The notes beneath the pieces were generated by a model that did not search any database, was not told where the DNA came from, and worked only from the letters and a program-made list of their open reading frames with translations. The translations under genes and the position numbers were made by a program. DNA of 64,000 nucleotides from Rhodoligotrophos defluvii (lineage in GTDB: Bacteria > Pseudomonadota > Alphaproteobacteria > Rhizobiales > Im1): positions 558,001 to 622,000 of the forward strand of contig NZ_SZZM01000002.1 of NCBI RefSeq assembly GCF_005281615.1. The letters run 5' to 3'. This document shows positions 52,105 to 60,684 of this stretch, in pieces (the stretch's first letter is position 1; each line of letters begins with the position of its first letter).

Positions 52105-52425
52105 TCACCGGATTTTCATGAATGGCGCAGGCCGCAACAGCTGATTCTCCGCTTTCTCCACAAGCTGCTGCTCGGCCACTTGCCGCACATAGGCTTGCCA
52201 TTCCGGGTCCGCCGCCATCTTGTCTCGGCGCGCTTGGCGATCGTCTGCGCTCTCGTACTTCCAGATGTGGGTGACCTGGTTGAGGTGCCCAACCTCCGAA
52301 TAGAAGAAGGCGTAAGGCTCCCCGAGGTACTTCCGCTGCATCGGCAGCGCCACGCTCTCATACAGCTTCAGAAAATCATGGAGCCGGTTGGCGCGTATCG
52401 TATAGACTCGATGGTCGAAGATCAT
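52105..52425 (-). CDS. NIPSNAP-family protein
   Basis: A 106-residue dimeric alpha/beta-barrel protein of the NIPSNAP family. Features are the N-terminal strand DHRVYTIRANRLHDFLKLYE, the GxxxxxYSEVGHLNQVTHIWKYES segment and a helical C-terminus. Bacterial members often sit in catabolic operons, with largely unknown roles. It is the first gene of the leftward operon that includes the DUF3830-like, cupin, hydrolase and dehydrogenase genes. Confidence 0.82.
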   Translation of the reverse strand: MIFDHRVYTIRANRLHDFLKLYESVALPMQRKYLGEPYAFFYSEVGHLNQVTHIWKYESADDRQARRDKMAADPEWQAYVRQVAEQQLVEKAENQLLRPAPFMKIR

Positions 52426-52866
52426 GATCCCAGCCCTTCCAACAAGCGTGCACTATGATCGGGGACGCTGCTTATCCGTTTCCTGGTGCGATGGCCAGAC
52501 CAGGCTGCAACCTTGCCCGTCCAGCAGCATTTTTTCGAGAAGTGTGCGACGACGCAGGTCCAAAGGAACCAGCGCGAGGGGAGAACGTTGCAATATCTTA
52601 ATGATACCCGCATCATCATCCAGAAAATTGAGGCTTTAATTGACATTGGACCGGTCGACCTGATCGATATCGGCCCAAACGGCAATGAGTGATCCCTCCC
52701 AACCATCCGAGCCCGATAGCAGTCACGCAGCCCGGCTGCGTTCCCCCACGCCAGATGCGGCTCCGCCGCGGCACCTGGGCGGCAGAAGCCGCCTCGCGTC
52801 AAGCGTTGCGCGCTTACCCGCGCACCTGACCCGCTGCCAAGGCCTGAGGCCTGAAAGGAACGTCTC
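52426..52866. other. Intergenic gap of 441 bases before the TerC-type gene
   Basis: No convincing gene. The left half is AT-richer (around 52540-52680) and must hold the promoter of the leftward NIPSNAP operon. The right half is GC-rich, with a hairpin GGCGGC-AGAA-GCCGCC-like (about 52781-52796) and a GGCCTGAGGCC stretch close to the TerC-type start. I looked for a yybP-ykoY manganese riboswitch, common before terC homologues, but could not identify its conserved loops. Confidence 0.4.
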
Positions 52867-54435
52867 GTGGACTTCAATTTCGATTGGATAAGTGATCCAA
52901 CCGCCTGGCTCGGCCTCGGCACCCTGATCGTTCTCGAGATCGTCCTCGGGATCGACAACCTCATTTTCATTGCCATCCTCGCCGACAAGCTGCCGCGCGA
53001 CGAACGGGACAAGGCCCGCCTCGTCGGCCTGTCGCTGGCCTTGCTCATGCGCCTGGGCCTGCTTGCCGGCATCTCCTGGATGGTGACCCTGACCCGGCCG
53101 CTGTTCACCATTTTCGGCTTCGGCCTGTCGGGCCGTGATCTGATCCTCATCGTGGGCGGCCTCTTCCTCCTGTTCAAGGCCACGACCGAACTGCACGAGC
53201 GCCTGGAGGGAGATCACGGTGAAGAGCGCAAAACGCCGGTTCGGGCCAAGCTCTGGCAGGTGATCGTCCAGATCATCGTGCTCGACGCCGTATTCTCGCT
53301 TGATTCGGTCATCACCGCCGTCGGCATGGTCAATCACCTGTCGATCATGATGATCGCGGTGATCATTGCCGTCGTGCTGATGATGCTGGCGAGCCGCCCG
53401 CTCATGAATTTCGTCAGCGCCCATCCGACAGTGGTCATCCTGTGTCTGGGCTTCCTGCTGATGATCGGCTTCAGCCTCGTGGTCGAGGGCTTGGGCTTCC
53501 ACATCCCCAAGGGCTATCTCTACGCCGCCATCGGCTTCTCCGTTCTCATCGAGGCGTTCAACCAGCTCGCCCGGCGCAACAAGATGCGCCTCGCCACGAC
53601 CATCAATGTCCGCGACCGAACGGCGGCCGCCGTCTTGCGCCTGCTCGGCGGCGGCAAGCCGGAGCCGGATGCGGACGCGGAGCTTGCGGCCCTCGCGTCC
53701 ACCGGCAATGTGGAAGAGCTGTTCGGTCCGGAGGAACGCTCCATGGTGCAGGGCGTCATGACCCTGGGCGAGCGTCCGGTGCGCACCATCATGACGCCGC
53801 GCACCGAGGTGATTTGGCTCGACCCGAGCTCGCCCCAGGAAGAGCTGAAGCGGAAGATCCTGGATTCCGGCCGGTCGCGCTTCCCCATTGCCCATAGCGA
53901 CATCGACAATGTGGTCGGCATCGCCCTCGCCAAGGACTTGCTCAGCGCCATCGTCAACAAGGGCGAGATCGATCTCGAACGGGCCATGCGCGAGCCGCTG
54001 ATCGTGCATGACCGCATGAACGTGCTGCAGGTGATGGAACAGCTGCGCGACTCCCCGGTGCAGCTCGCCATGGTGTTCGATGAATATGGCTCTCTGGAAG
54101 GGGTGGTAACCCCGACCGACGTGCTCGAAGCCATCACCGGCGGCTTTCCGGAGGAAGGCGAGATCGGGCCGCGCTTCGAAACCGAGCCGGACGGCTCGTG
54201 GCTGGTGGACGGGCAGACCGATATCCATCGCCTCAGCCAGGTGCTGGATGTCGACCTCACCGATGAAGACGACCGCTATTCGACCCTGGCGGGCTTCCTG
54301 CTCTGGCAGGTCGGCTATCTGCCCAAGCAGGGCGAGAAGATCTCGGCCGAGGGCTTCGATTTCGAGATCGTGGAGATGGACGGCGGGCGCCGTATCGGTC
54401 TCGTTCGCATCCGCCGCATTCCGGAGCCTGAATAG
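52867..54435 (+). CDS. TerC-family membrane protein with CBS pair and CorC/HlyC domain (YoaE/YegH-like)
   Basis: A 522-residue inner-membrane protein. The N-terminal half is a TerC-type domain with about seven helices and the acidic motif [15 protein letters not shown]-domain pair follows (about residues 290-420; [28 protein letters not shown]), then a CorC/HlyC transporter-associated domain ([10 protein letters not shown] ... GFDFEIVEM). Length matches E. coli YoaE/YegH. The start is GTG with AAAGGA upstream. Related TerC proteins export Mn or other metals; this one may too. Confidence 0.9.
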   Translation: MDFNFDWISDPTAWLGLGTLIVLEIVLGIDNLIFIAILADKLPRDERDKARLVGLSLALLMRLGLLAGISWMVTLTRPLFTIFGFGLSGRDLILIVGGLFLLFKATTELHERLEGDHGEERKTPVRAKLWQVIVQIIVLDAVFSLDSVITAVGMVNHLSIMMIAVIIAVVLMMLASRPLMNFVSAHPTVVILCLGFLLMIGFSLVVEGLGFHIPKGYLYAAIGFSVLIEAFNQLARRNKMRLATTINVRDRTAAAVLRLLGGGKPEPDADAELAALASTGNVEELFGPEERSMVQGVMTLGERPVRTIMTPRTEVIWLDPSSPQEELKRKILDSGRSRFPIAHSDIDNVVGIALAKDLLSAIVNKGEIDLERAMREPLIVHDRMNVLQVMEQLRDSPVQLAMVFDEYGSLEGVVTPTDVLEAITGGFPEEGEIGPRFETEPDGSWLVDGQTDIHRLSQVLDVDLTDEDDRYSTLAGFLLWQVGYLPKQGEKISAEGFDFEIVEMDGGRRIGLVRIRRIPEPE

Positions 54436-54463
54436 AACGGCCGCACAACCCAACGGAAGGAGA

Positions 54464-56308
54464 ATGGCCATGCTCATCGAGGATTACGCGATCATCGGCA
54501 ACATGATCTCGGCGGCCCTGGTGAGCAGAACCGGCTCCATAGATTGGCTCTGCCTGCCACGGTTCGATTCAGCCGCGTGCTTTGCGGCTCTGCTCGGCAC
54601 CAAGGAAAATGGCCACTGGTCGCTGTGCCCGATCGAGGAGGTGAAGAAGACCACACGACGCTATCTGCCCGACACCGCCATTGTTGAAACTACCTTCCAG
54701 ACCAAGAGCGGAGCGGTGGCCATCTACGACTTCATGCCGCTGACCACGGACGAGACAAAGGTCGACGTCATCCGCCTGGTCAAAGGTCTGCGCGGCAGCG
54801 TGGACATCCACATGGACTTCGTGCTGCGCTTCAACTATGGCCAGGCCGTGCCGTGGGTCAGGCGGCATGACTATGGCCTGAGCGCCATCGCCGGCCCCGA
54901 CGCGGTGGCGCTGCACACCCCGGTGGCCCTGCGCGGCCATGACCTCAAGACCATAGCGGATTTCACGGTGCGCGAGGGCGACTATGTGCCCTTCACCCTC
55001 TCCTACCACAACTCTCACAAGACCCCGCATTTCGTGCCGGACCGCCAGGAGAGCCTGGAAGCGACCACCCGCTGGTGGCGGGAGTGGTCGGCCCGCGCCC
55101 GGGTCGACCATATCCCGGAATATTGGCGCGAGGCGGTCATCCGCTCGTTGATCACTCTGAAGCTGCTCACCTATCAGCCGACCGGCGGCATTGTCGCCGC
55201 CGCGACCACCTCGCTGCCGGAAGCCATCGGCGGTGCGCGCAACTGGGATTATCGCTACTGCTGGATCCGTGATTCCACCCTCACCCTCTACGCCCTGCTC
55301 AACGCCGGCTATCGGGAAGAGGCCGAAGCCTGGCGCCAATGGCTGCTGCGCGCCGCCGCCGGCCACCCCCAGCAGCTGCACATCATGTACGGTATAGGCG
55401 GCGAGCGCTGGCTTCCGGAAAACGAGATCCCCTGGCTCTCCGGTTACGAGAACAGCAGGCCCGTGCGTATCGGCAATGGTGCTTCCGGCCAGACGCAGCT
55501 GGACGTGTTCGGCGAGCTGCTCGATGTCCTGCATGCCGCCTACAAGGCCAAGCTGACTTTCGTCGAGGATTCATGGCGGGTCCAGAAGGTGCTGCTCAAT
55601 CACCTGGAGAAGGTGTGGCAGCAGCCGGATCACGGCATCTGGGAGGTGCGCGGGCCAAAGCAGCGCTTCACCCATTCCCAGATCATGTCCTGGGTGGCCT
55701 TCGACCGCGGCATCAAGACGGCGGACGAGCGCGGACTCAATGCGCCGGTCGATCGCTGGCGCCAGGTCCGCGCCGAAATCCGCGAAGCGGTGCTCGCTAA
55801 GGGTTTCGATGCGAAGCGCAACACCTTCGTACAGAGCTTCGGCAGCAAGAATCTGGATGCCTCCCTGCTGCTCATCCCGCAGGTCGGCTTCCTCAAGCCG
55901 AAAGACTCCCGGGTGCTCGGCACGGTGGCGGCCATCGAGCAGGAGCTGATTGAGGACGGCTTCGTCATGCGCTACTCCACCGACCATGTAAACGACGGGG
56001 TCGGCGGCGAAGAAGGCTGCTTCCTCGCCTGCTCCTTCTGGTTGGCGGATGCCTATGCCATGCAGGGACGGCTGGATGACGCCGGCGCGCTGTTCGAGCG
56101 CCTATGCGGGTTGCGCAATGACGTCGGTCTCCTGGCGGAGGAATACGATCCTCGCCGCCGTCGGCTGGTGGGCAATTTCCCGCAGTCCTTCTCCCATGTC
56201 GGACTGGTGAATACCGCCTTCAATCTGTCTCACGCCTATGGCCCGGCAAGGCAGCGCGCCAAGCGTGACGCGCCGGCGCGCCCGGCGCACGAGAAGGTCG
56301 AGGCTTGA
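54464..56308 (+). CDS. Glycoside hydrolase family 15 (trehalase/glucoamylase-like)
   Basis: A 614-residue GH15 enzyme with a beta-sandwich N-terminal domain (about 1-230) and an (alpha/alpha)6 barrel. It begins LIEDYAIIGNMISAALVSRTGSIDWLCLPRFDS, the family N-terminus. The probable general acid is the Glu in HGIWEVRG, and the general base is in GGEEGCFL. Bacterial cytoplasmic GH15 proteins include trehalases and glucoamylases; no signal peptide is present. GGAAGGAGA precedes the ATG. It is 28 bases after the TerC-type gene, in the same orientation. Confidence 0.9.
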   Translation: MAMLIEDYAIIGNMISAALVSRTGSIDWLCLPRFDSAACFAALLGTKENGHWSLCPIEEVKKTTRRYLPDTAIVETTFQTKSGAVAIYDFMPLTTDETKVDVIRLVKGLRGSVDIHMDFVLRFNYGQAVPWVRRHDYGLSAIAGPDAVALHTPVALRGHDLKTIADFTVREGDYVPFTLSYHNSHKTPHFVPDRQESLEATTRWWREWSARARVDHIPEYWREAVIRSLITLKLLTYQPTGGIVAAATTSLPEAIGGARNWDYRYCWIRDSTLTLYALLNAGYREEAEAWRQWLLRAAAGHPQQLHIMYGIGGERWLPENEIPWLSGYENSRPVRIGNGASGQTQLDVFGELLDVLHAAYKAKLTFVEDSWRVQKVLLNHLEKVWQQPDHGIWEVRGPKQRFTHSQIMSWVAFDRGIKTADERGLNAPVDRWRQVRAEIREAVLAKGFDAKRNTFVQSFGSKNLDASLLLIPQVGFLKPKDSRVLGTVAAIEQELIEDGFVMRYSTDHVNDGVGGEEGCFLACSFWLADAYAMQGRLDDAGALFERLCGLRNDVGLLAEEYDPRRRRLVGNFPQSFSHVGLVNTAFNLSHAYGPARQRAKRDAPARPAHEKVEA

Positions 56309-56326
56309 GGGCTCCAACAGCAGCCG

Positions 56327-57688
56327 TCAGGCGGCACGCGCCGCCTGCCGGGCCCGGCCGATCGCCTGTTCCACCGAGCGGGTGAACATGTCGATGATCT
56401 CAGCCAGTTCCGCGTCGCTGGCATTGTAGGGCGGCGAGATGATCACCGTGTCGCCCGCAACCCCGTCGACATTGCCGGTGCAGGGATAGCAGATCAATCC
56501 ATTGGCGAAAGCGGTGTTGCCGATATCCGCATGCACCTTCAGCTGCGGCGGGAACGGCCGCTTGCTCTCCGGATCCTCCACCAGCTCCACGCCGATGAAA
56601 TAGCCCCGGCCGCGTACGTCGCCCACCTCCGGAATGTGGGCAAGGGCGCGCCGCAGCTCGTCCTGGAACGTCGCCCCGCGCACCCGCACCCGTTCCACCA
56701 GGTTCTCGCGCTTGATCAGCTTCTGCACCGCCACGCCCGCCGCGCACGCCGCCGTGTGGCCGGTAAACGTGTGGCCGGTCTGCGCACCGCCATGGGCGCT
56801 CACGATCGTTTCGTGGATATGGTCGCTGTACAGGGAAGCCCCCAGCGGCACATAGCCCGCGGCGAGCCCCTTCGCCACCGACATCAGGTCGGGCATCACC
56901 CCGTCATGCTCCAGCGCCCGCCAGGTGCCGACCCGGCCCGACCCGCACATCACCTCGTCGGAAATCACCAGGATGTCGTGCTTGCGGCACACGGCGGCAA
57001 CCGCTTGAGCATAGCCCCGCGGGGCCGGCACCACGCCGCCCGCAGCCCCCACCACGGGCTCGAAGATGAAGGCTGCGATCTTGTCCGCGCCCACCCGCAG
57101 GATTTCGTCCTCCAGCTCCCGGGCGAGATAGCCGGCCAGCTCGTCCGAGGACACCCCGGCCGGCCGCCGGTAGTCATTGGCGGCGGACACGCGGGACACG
57201 TCGATCAGGCTGCCCTCGAATGCGGCGCGCCTGGCCCGGAAACCGGAGACCGACAGGGCACCCAGGGTGTTGCCGTGCCATGACCGCTCGCGGGCGATGA
57301 AGCGCCGTTTGCTCATCTTGCCCTTCGCCGCCCAGTACTGCAGGGCGATCTTGAGGCAGGACTCGACCGCTTCCGAACCGCTGGACACGAACACCATGTT
57401 GCGGAACCCGGTCAGCTCGTGGACGATATGGGCAAGCTCTTCCGCCGCATCGCTGGTGAAGAGATAGCGGTAGCCATGCGCGATCTTGTCGAGCTGCGCC
57501 TTGATCGCTTCGTTCACTTCCGCGTTGGCATGGCCGATCGCATAGACCGCCGGTCCGCCGGACCCGTCGAGATAGCGCTTGCCATCCACGTCATAGAGAT
57601 AGCTGCCGCGGCCATAGGCGATCTTTGGCAGGCCTTCCACGCCGAAGCTGCTTGGGCTGCGGGTCACGAGTTTTTCCTGAGCGGTCAT
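56327..57688 (-). CDS. Class III aminotransferase (PLP)
   Basis: A 453-residue aminotransferase of the omega-amino-acid/ornithine-type class. The PLP-binding Lys is in SVAKGLAAGYVPLGA, and DEVMCGSGRVGTW carries the Asp that pairs with the pyridine nitrogen. The N-terminal GSGGPAVYAIGHAN and SSGSEAVE phosphate-binding segments are complete. Substrates include beta-alanine, GABA, polyamines and taurine. It is the second gene of a leftward pair after a class I aminotransferase, under a BetI-type operator. Confidence 0.88.
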   Translation of the reverse strand: MTAQEKLVTRSPSSFGVEGLPKIAYGRGSYLYDVDGKRYLDGSGGPAVYAIGHANAEVNEAIKAQLDKIAHGYRYLFTSDAAEELAHIVHELTGFRNMVFVSSGSEAVESCLKIALQYWAAKGKMSKRRFIARERSWHGNTLGALSVSGFRARRAAFEGSLIDVSRVSAANDYRRPAGVSSDELAGYLARELEDEILRVGADKIAAFIFEPVVGAAGGVVPAPRGYAQAVAAVCRKHDILVISDEVMCGSGRVGTWRALEHDGVMPDLMSVAKGLAAGYVPLGASLYSDHIHETIVSAHGGAQTGHTFTGHTAACAAGVAVQKLIKRENLVERVRVRGATFQDELRRALAHIPEVGDVRGRGYFIGVELVEDPESKRPFPPQLKVHADIGNTAFANGLICYPCTGNVDGVAGDTVIISPPYNASDAELAEIIDMFTRSVEQAIGRARQAARAA

Positions 57689-57703
57689 CTGGCGGCGTCC
57701 CCG

Positions 57704-58903
57704 TTATGCGCCCACAACCAGGCTGGGGCGCCTCTCAAGCCTTTCAAGATAAGACTTTATCCTGCGGCATCCGTCCAGCAGCTCGTCCTCGCCAACGGTA
57801 TAGGAAATGCGCAGATAGCCCTCGGCGCTCTTCCCGAAAGCGGTGGCGTCGAGAACCGCAACCCCCATCTCGCTGTAGAGGCCCCAGGCGAAATCGCGGC
57901 TGCTCATGCCGGTCTCCCGCACGTCCGCGATAAGGAACATGCCGGCCTGCGGCTTGAGGCACTTCAGCATGGGCAGCACGCTGAGCTCGCCATAGAGCAG
58001 GTCGCGCCGGCGCAGATAGATCTCCCGCATGCGGGCGACCTCCTGCGTACCCTCGTTCAAGGCCTTGGTGGCGGCGGTCTGAATGAACCCAGGCAAACCA
58101 TAAAGCATGCACAGGGCAAGCTTTTCCGCATGCCGGATCAGCTCTTCCGGGCCGACCATCCAGCCCACCCGCCAACCGGTCATGGCATGGGACTTCGACA
58201 GGCTGCCGATGGTCACCGTGCGCTCGGCCATACCGGGAAGCGCACCGATGCCCACATGGGGCGCTTCGAAGGTCAGCGCCGCATAGACCTCGTCGGACAC
58301 CACCCACAGGTCATGGCGCCGCGCGATATCCGCGATGCCCTCCAGCTCTTCCCGGGTGAGCACCACCCCCGTCGGGTTGTTCGGATTGGCGATGAAGATC
58401 GCGCGGGTGCGCTCGGTCACCGCCGCCTCGATGGCGGCGAGATCGGGCCGGAAGCCGCGGGACGCGGGCTGCGAGACTGGCACCAGAGTGGCGCCGGACG
58501 CACGGATGCTCGCCTCGTAGGTCACATACATCGGCTCCAGCGAGATCACCTCGTCGCCGGGCTGGGTCAGCAGCAGGCTCGCGGCGAACAAACCGTTCTG
58601 CGCGCCGGCCAGAATGATCACGTTTTGCGGCCCGACGGCCTGGCCATTAATGCGCCGGTGCTGGGCCGCCACCGCTTGCCGCAGCGGCTCGCGTCCCAAG
58701 ATCTCCGCATAATGGGTGTCGCCATCCCGCAGCGCGGCGACTGCCGCATCGCTGATCATGTCCGGCGTGGCGAAATCAGGATCGCCGATGCTCAGCATGA
58801 CCACGTCCTCGCCACGGGCGCGCGCCGCCGATGCCGCGCTGTGAATGGCCCAAGCTTCCGAGCCCTCGCCGCCGATCCGCTCGACAAATGATGAAAAGCG
58901 CAT
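57704..58903 (-). CDS. Class I/II aminotransferase (PLP)
   Basis: A 399-residue aminotransferase. The PLP Lys is in SLSKSHAMTGWRVGW, ANPNNPTG is conserved, and SDEVYAAL carries the aromatic/Asp region. The C-terminal Arg that binds the carboxylate is present (YLRISY). The ATG at 58903 has GGAGAG upstream; a longer start at 58933 would overlap the promoter. It is the first gene of the leftward pair; the class III gene follows after 15 bases. Confidence 0.88.
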   Translation of the reverse strand: MRFSSFVERIGGEGSEAWAIHSAASAARARGEDVVMLSIGDPDFATPDMISDAAVAALRDGDTHYAEILGREPLRQAVAAQHRRINGQAVGPQNVIILAGAQNGLFAASLLLTQPGDEVISLEPMYVTYEASIRASGATLVPVSQPASRGFRPDLAAIEAAVTERTRAIFIANPNNPTGVVLTREELEGIADIARRHDLWVVSDEVYAALTFEAPHVGIGALPGMAERTVTIGSLSKSHAMTGWRVGWMVGPEELIRHAEKLALCMLYGLPGFIQTAATKALNEGTQEVARMREIYLRRRDLLYGELSVLPMLKCLKPQAGMFLIADVRETGMSSRDFAWGLYSEMGVAVLDATAFGKSAEGYLRISYTVGEDELLDGCRRIKSYLERLERRPSLVVGA

Positions 58904-58944
58904 GTTTTCAGGCTCTCCGCTATAGTGGTTCAAACCGTATCTAC

Positions 58945-58974
58945 CATATAGTCCACTCCTGAACGATCGTTCAA
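58945..58974 (-). promoter_or_regulatory. Leftward promoter overlapped by a perfect 14-bp TetR-type operator
   Basis: On the minus strand, TTGAAC (58974-58969) and CTATAT (58951-58946), 17 bases apart, form a promoter for the aminotransferase genes. The perfect palindrome TGAACGATCGTTCA (58960-58973) overlaps the -35 box. BetI-like repressors bind such palindromes. Confidence 0.6.
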
Positions 58975-59010
58975 TATTTTAGTCCCAAAACGCACAGGTT
59001 TCACGCGCAC

Positions 59011-59616
59011 ATGGCCCGCCGCAGCAAGTTCCAACGCAAGCTCCCGGAAGAACGTCGCAAGACCCTCATCGCCGCCACCCTCAAATGCCTCGGCGAGCAG
59101 GGCCATGCCGGGCTGTCGGTGCGCAAGATCAGCGCCGAGGCAGGCATTTCCATCGGTCTGATCAACCATCACTATCCGAGCAAGGATGCCTTGGTGGCCC
59201 AGGCCTATGAGACGCTTGCCATGGCCTTGCTGGATGCCGCCAAGGATGCAGTCGCCCAGGCGGCACCCGCGCCGCGCGACCGGCTGAATGCCTTCTTCAC
59301 CGCCACGCTTGCCGCCCCCAGTTTCGATCAGGGCACCTTTCGCGCGTGGGTGGTGTTCTGGGGCATGATCGGCGATTCCAAGATCCTGGCCGAGACCCAC
59401 GATCGGACGTACGGGGAGTTCCGCGCCTTTCTCGAAAGCCTGCTGCTTGAAAATGCCAGCCATTGCAAGCGACCGATTGCCGATATCCGCCTCGCCGCCA
59501 TCGGCCTTTCCGCGCTCATGGACGGCCTCTGGCTCGAACGCTGCCTCAACCCCGCCACCTTCAGCATCGAGGAGGCCCTTCAACTCTGCCACGCCTGGGC
59601 CGATTCAATTTATTGA
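59011..59616 (+). CDS. TetR-family regulator, BetI-like
   Basis: A 201-residue regulator. The HTH (KTLIAATLKCLGEQGHAGLSVRKISAEAGISIGLINHHYPSK is cited here only in pieces: AATLKCL, SVRKISAEAGISIGLINHHY) matches the BetI branch, as does the C-terminal FWGMIGDSKIL and GLWLERCLNP. It is divergent from the aminotransferase genes, with the palindrome between them, so it likely represses them and itself. The inducer is unknown; the bet genes themselves are not adjacent. Confidence 0.87.
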   Translation: MARRSKFQRKLPEERRKTLIAATLKCLGEQGHAGLSVRKISAEAGISIGLINHHYPSKDALVAQAYETLAMALLDAAKDAVAQAAPAPRDRLNAFFTATLAAPSFDQGTFRAWVVFWGMIGDSKILAETHDRTYGEFRAFLESLLLENASHCKRPIADIRLAAIGLSALMDGLWLERCLNPATFSIEEALQLCHAWADSIY

Positions 59617-59706
59617 AGATGTAAAGTGATTAAACACAATCTATGATAGAAATTTTGAACGGTTTGCGGCAATACTCTTCTCGTCGCGAACCCAGGAGCA
59701 TGGCTT

Positions 59707-60513
59707 ATGAAGACCTCTCGATTGCCATTGGCAGCCCTTGCAGCGCTGATCACCTCGACGTCCCTCGCCTACACGCAAACGGCCGCAGCCCAGACCAGCG
59801 CGGCGCCGCCCGCGGCAACTTCGGGCGAATCCGCTGGCAACACCGAAAGCACCATCCAGATGCTGGAGGACGCCATCAAGAAGCTGGAGGATGCCGCTGA
59901 GTCGAGCACCACCACGAATCAGCCTGCCGGCAGCGATGCAGCAAGCCCGGCAGCTCCGGCGCCCGCGCAGCCCGCGGCCACCCCGGCTACGCAGCCAGAT
60001 GCATCGGAAGGATCCACCGGGCAAAGCGCAGCGCAGCAGACCGGCGATGGCGCGGCGGATGCCAGCGAGCCCGTGGAGCTGACCGACGACGCCGCAGACG
60101 CGGTGGACCCGGTCATCATCATTGATAGTGACGGCGATGGTCTGCCCGATTCGGAGGACGCCGCAGCCGGAAACCAGGATGCCGCCTCGCAGCAGCCGGC
60201 AAGCGCGCCGGCACCGACGCCGCTGGTGCAGCTCGACGACGCCAATGTGGTGGTGAGCTCGCTGGACCTGCCGATCGGCAAGCTCAAGGGCATGGAGGTG
60301 CATGACCCGGATGGCAAGACGATCTCCACGGTCAAGGACGTGCTGGGCACGCCCGACGGCAAGCCGGTGGCGATTGCCCTCGACATCGGCGGGTTCCTCG
60401 GCATAGGCGCCAAGGAGGTGGTCATCCCCGTGGAAGTGCTGAAACTCTCCGAGGACAAGAAATCCGTCAGCGTGCCCAAGGACCAGATGGCTAACCTGCC
60501 GATCAGCAACTAG
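59707..60513 (+). CDS. Exported PRC-barrel protein with Ala/Pro/Gln-rich linker
   Basis: A 268-residue exported protein. Signal peptide MKTSRLPLAALAALITSTSL to about residue 29. A long low-complexity Ala/Pro/Gln/Asp-rich region follows (about 30-165), including DSDGDGLPDSED (about 139-150), which has the DxDxDG form of a calcium-binding loop. The C-terminal PRC-barrel (about 180-260) has VKDVLGTPDGKPVAIALDIGGFLGIG and KEVVIPVEVL. PRC-barrels are beta-barrel adaptors; exported ones in Alphaproteobacteria are envelope proteins of unknown function. It stands alone after the BetI-like gene. Confidence 0.83.
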   Translation: MKTSRLPLAALAALITSTSLAYTQTAAAQTSAAPPAATSGESAGNTESTIQMLEDAIKKLEDAAESSTTTNQPAGSDAASPAAPAPAQPAATPATQPDASEGSTGQSAAQQTGDGAADASEPVELTDDAADAVDPVIIIDSDGDGLPDSEDAAAGNQDAASQQPASAPAPTPLVQLDDANVVVSSLDLPIGKLKGMEVHDPDGKTISTVKDVLGTPDGKPVAIALDIGGFLGIGAKEVVIPVEVLKLSEDKKSVSVPKDQMANLPISN

Positions 60514-60525
60514 ACTGGATGCACA

Positions 60526-60547
60526 GGGGGTCTCTCCAAAGACCTCC
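60526..60547 (+). terminator. Stem-loop after the PRC-barrel gene, possible terminator
   Basis: Arms GGGGGTCT and AGACCTCC pair over eight positions (one G-U), with a 6-base loop, 12 bases downstream of the stop. No T-run follows, so it may be a weak terminator or a 3' end stabiliser. Confidence 0.4.
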
Positions 60548-60684
60548 TGCTCGCCTTGTCGAACACTGGCGCTGCGGCCGCATTGCACTATACTGGCCGG
60601 CCATTCGAGGCTGCTGAGACGAGCAGCGTCGGGCCGGCCGGAGTGCCATCCGCGCCCGTCCTACGTTTCGACAGGCATTTCCCG

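Noticed and set aside
52600-52866. Manganese (yybP-ykoY) riboswitch before the TerC-type gene
   Set aside because: Expected by gene type, but I could not find the conserved loops in the gap, so it is not claimed.
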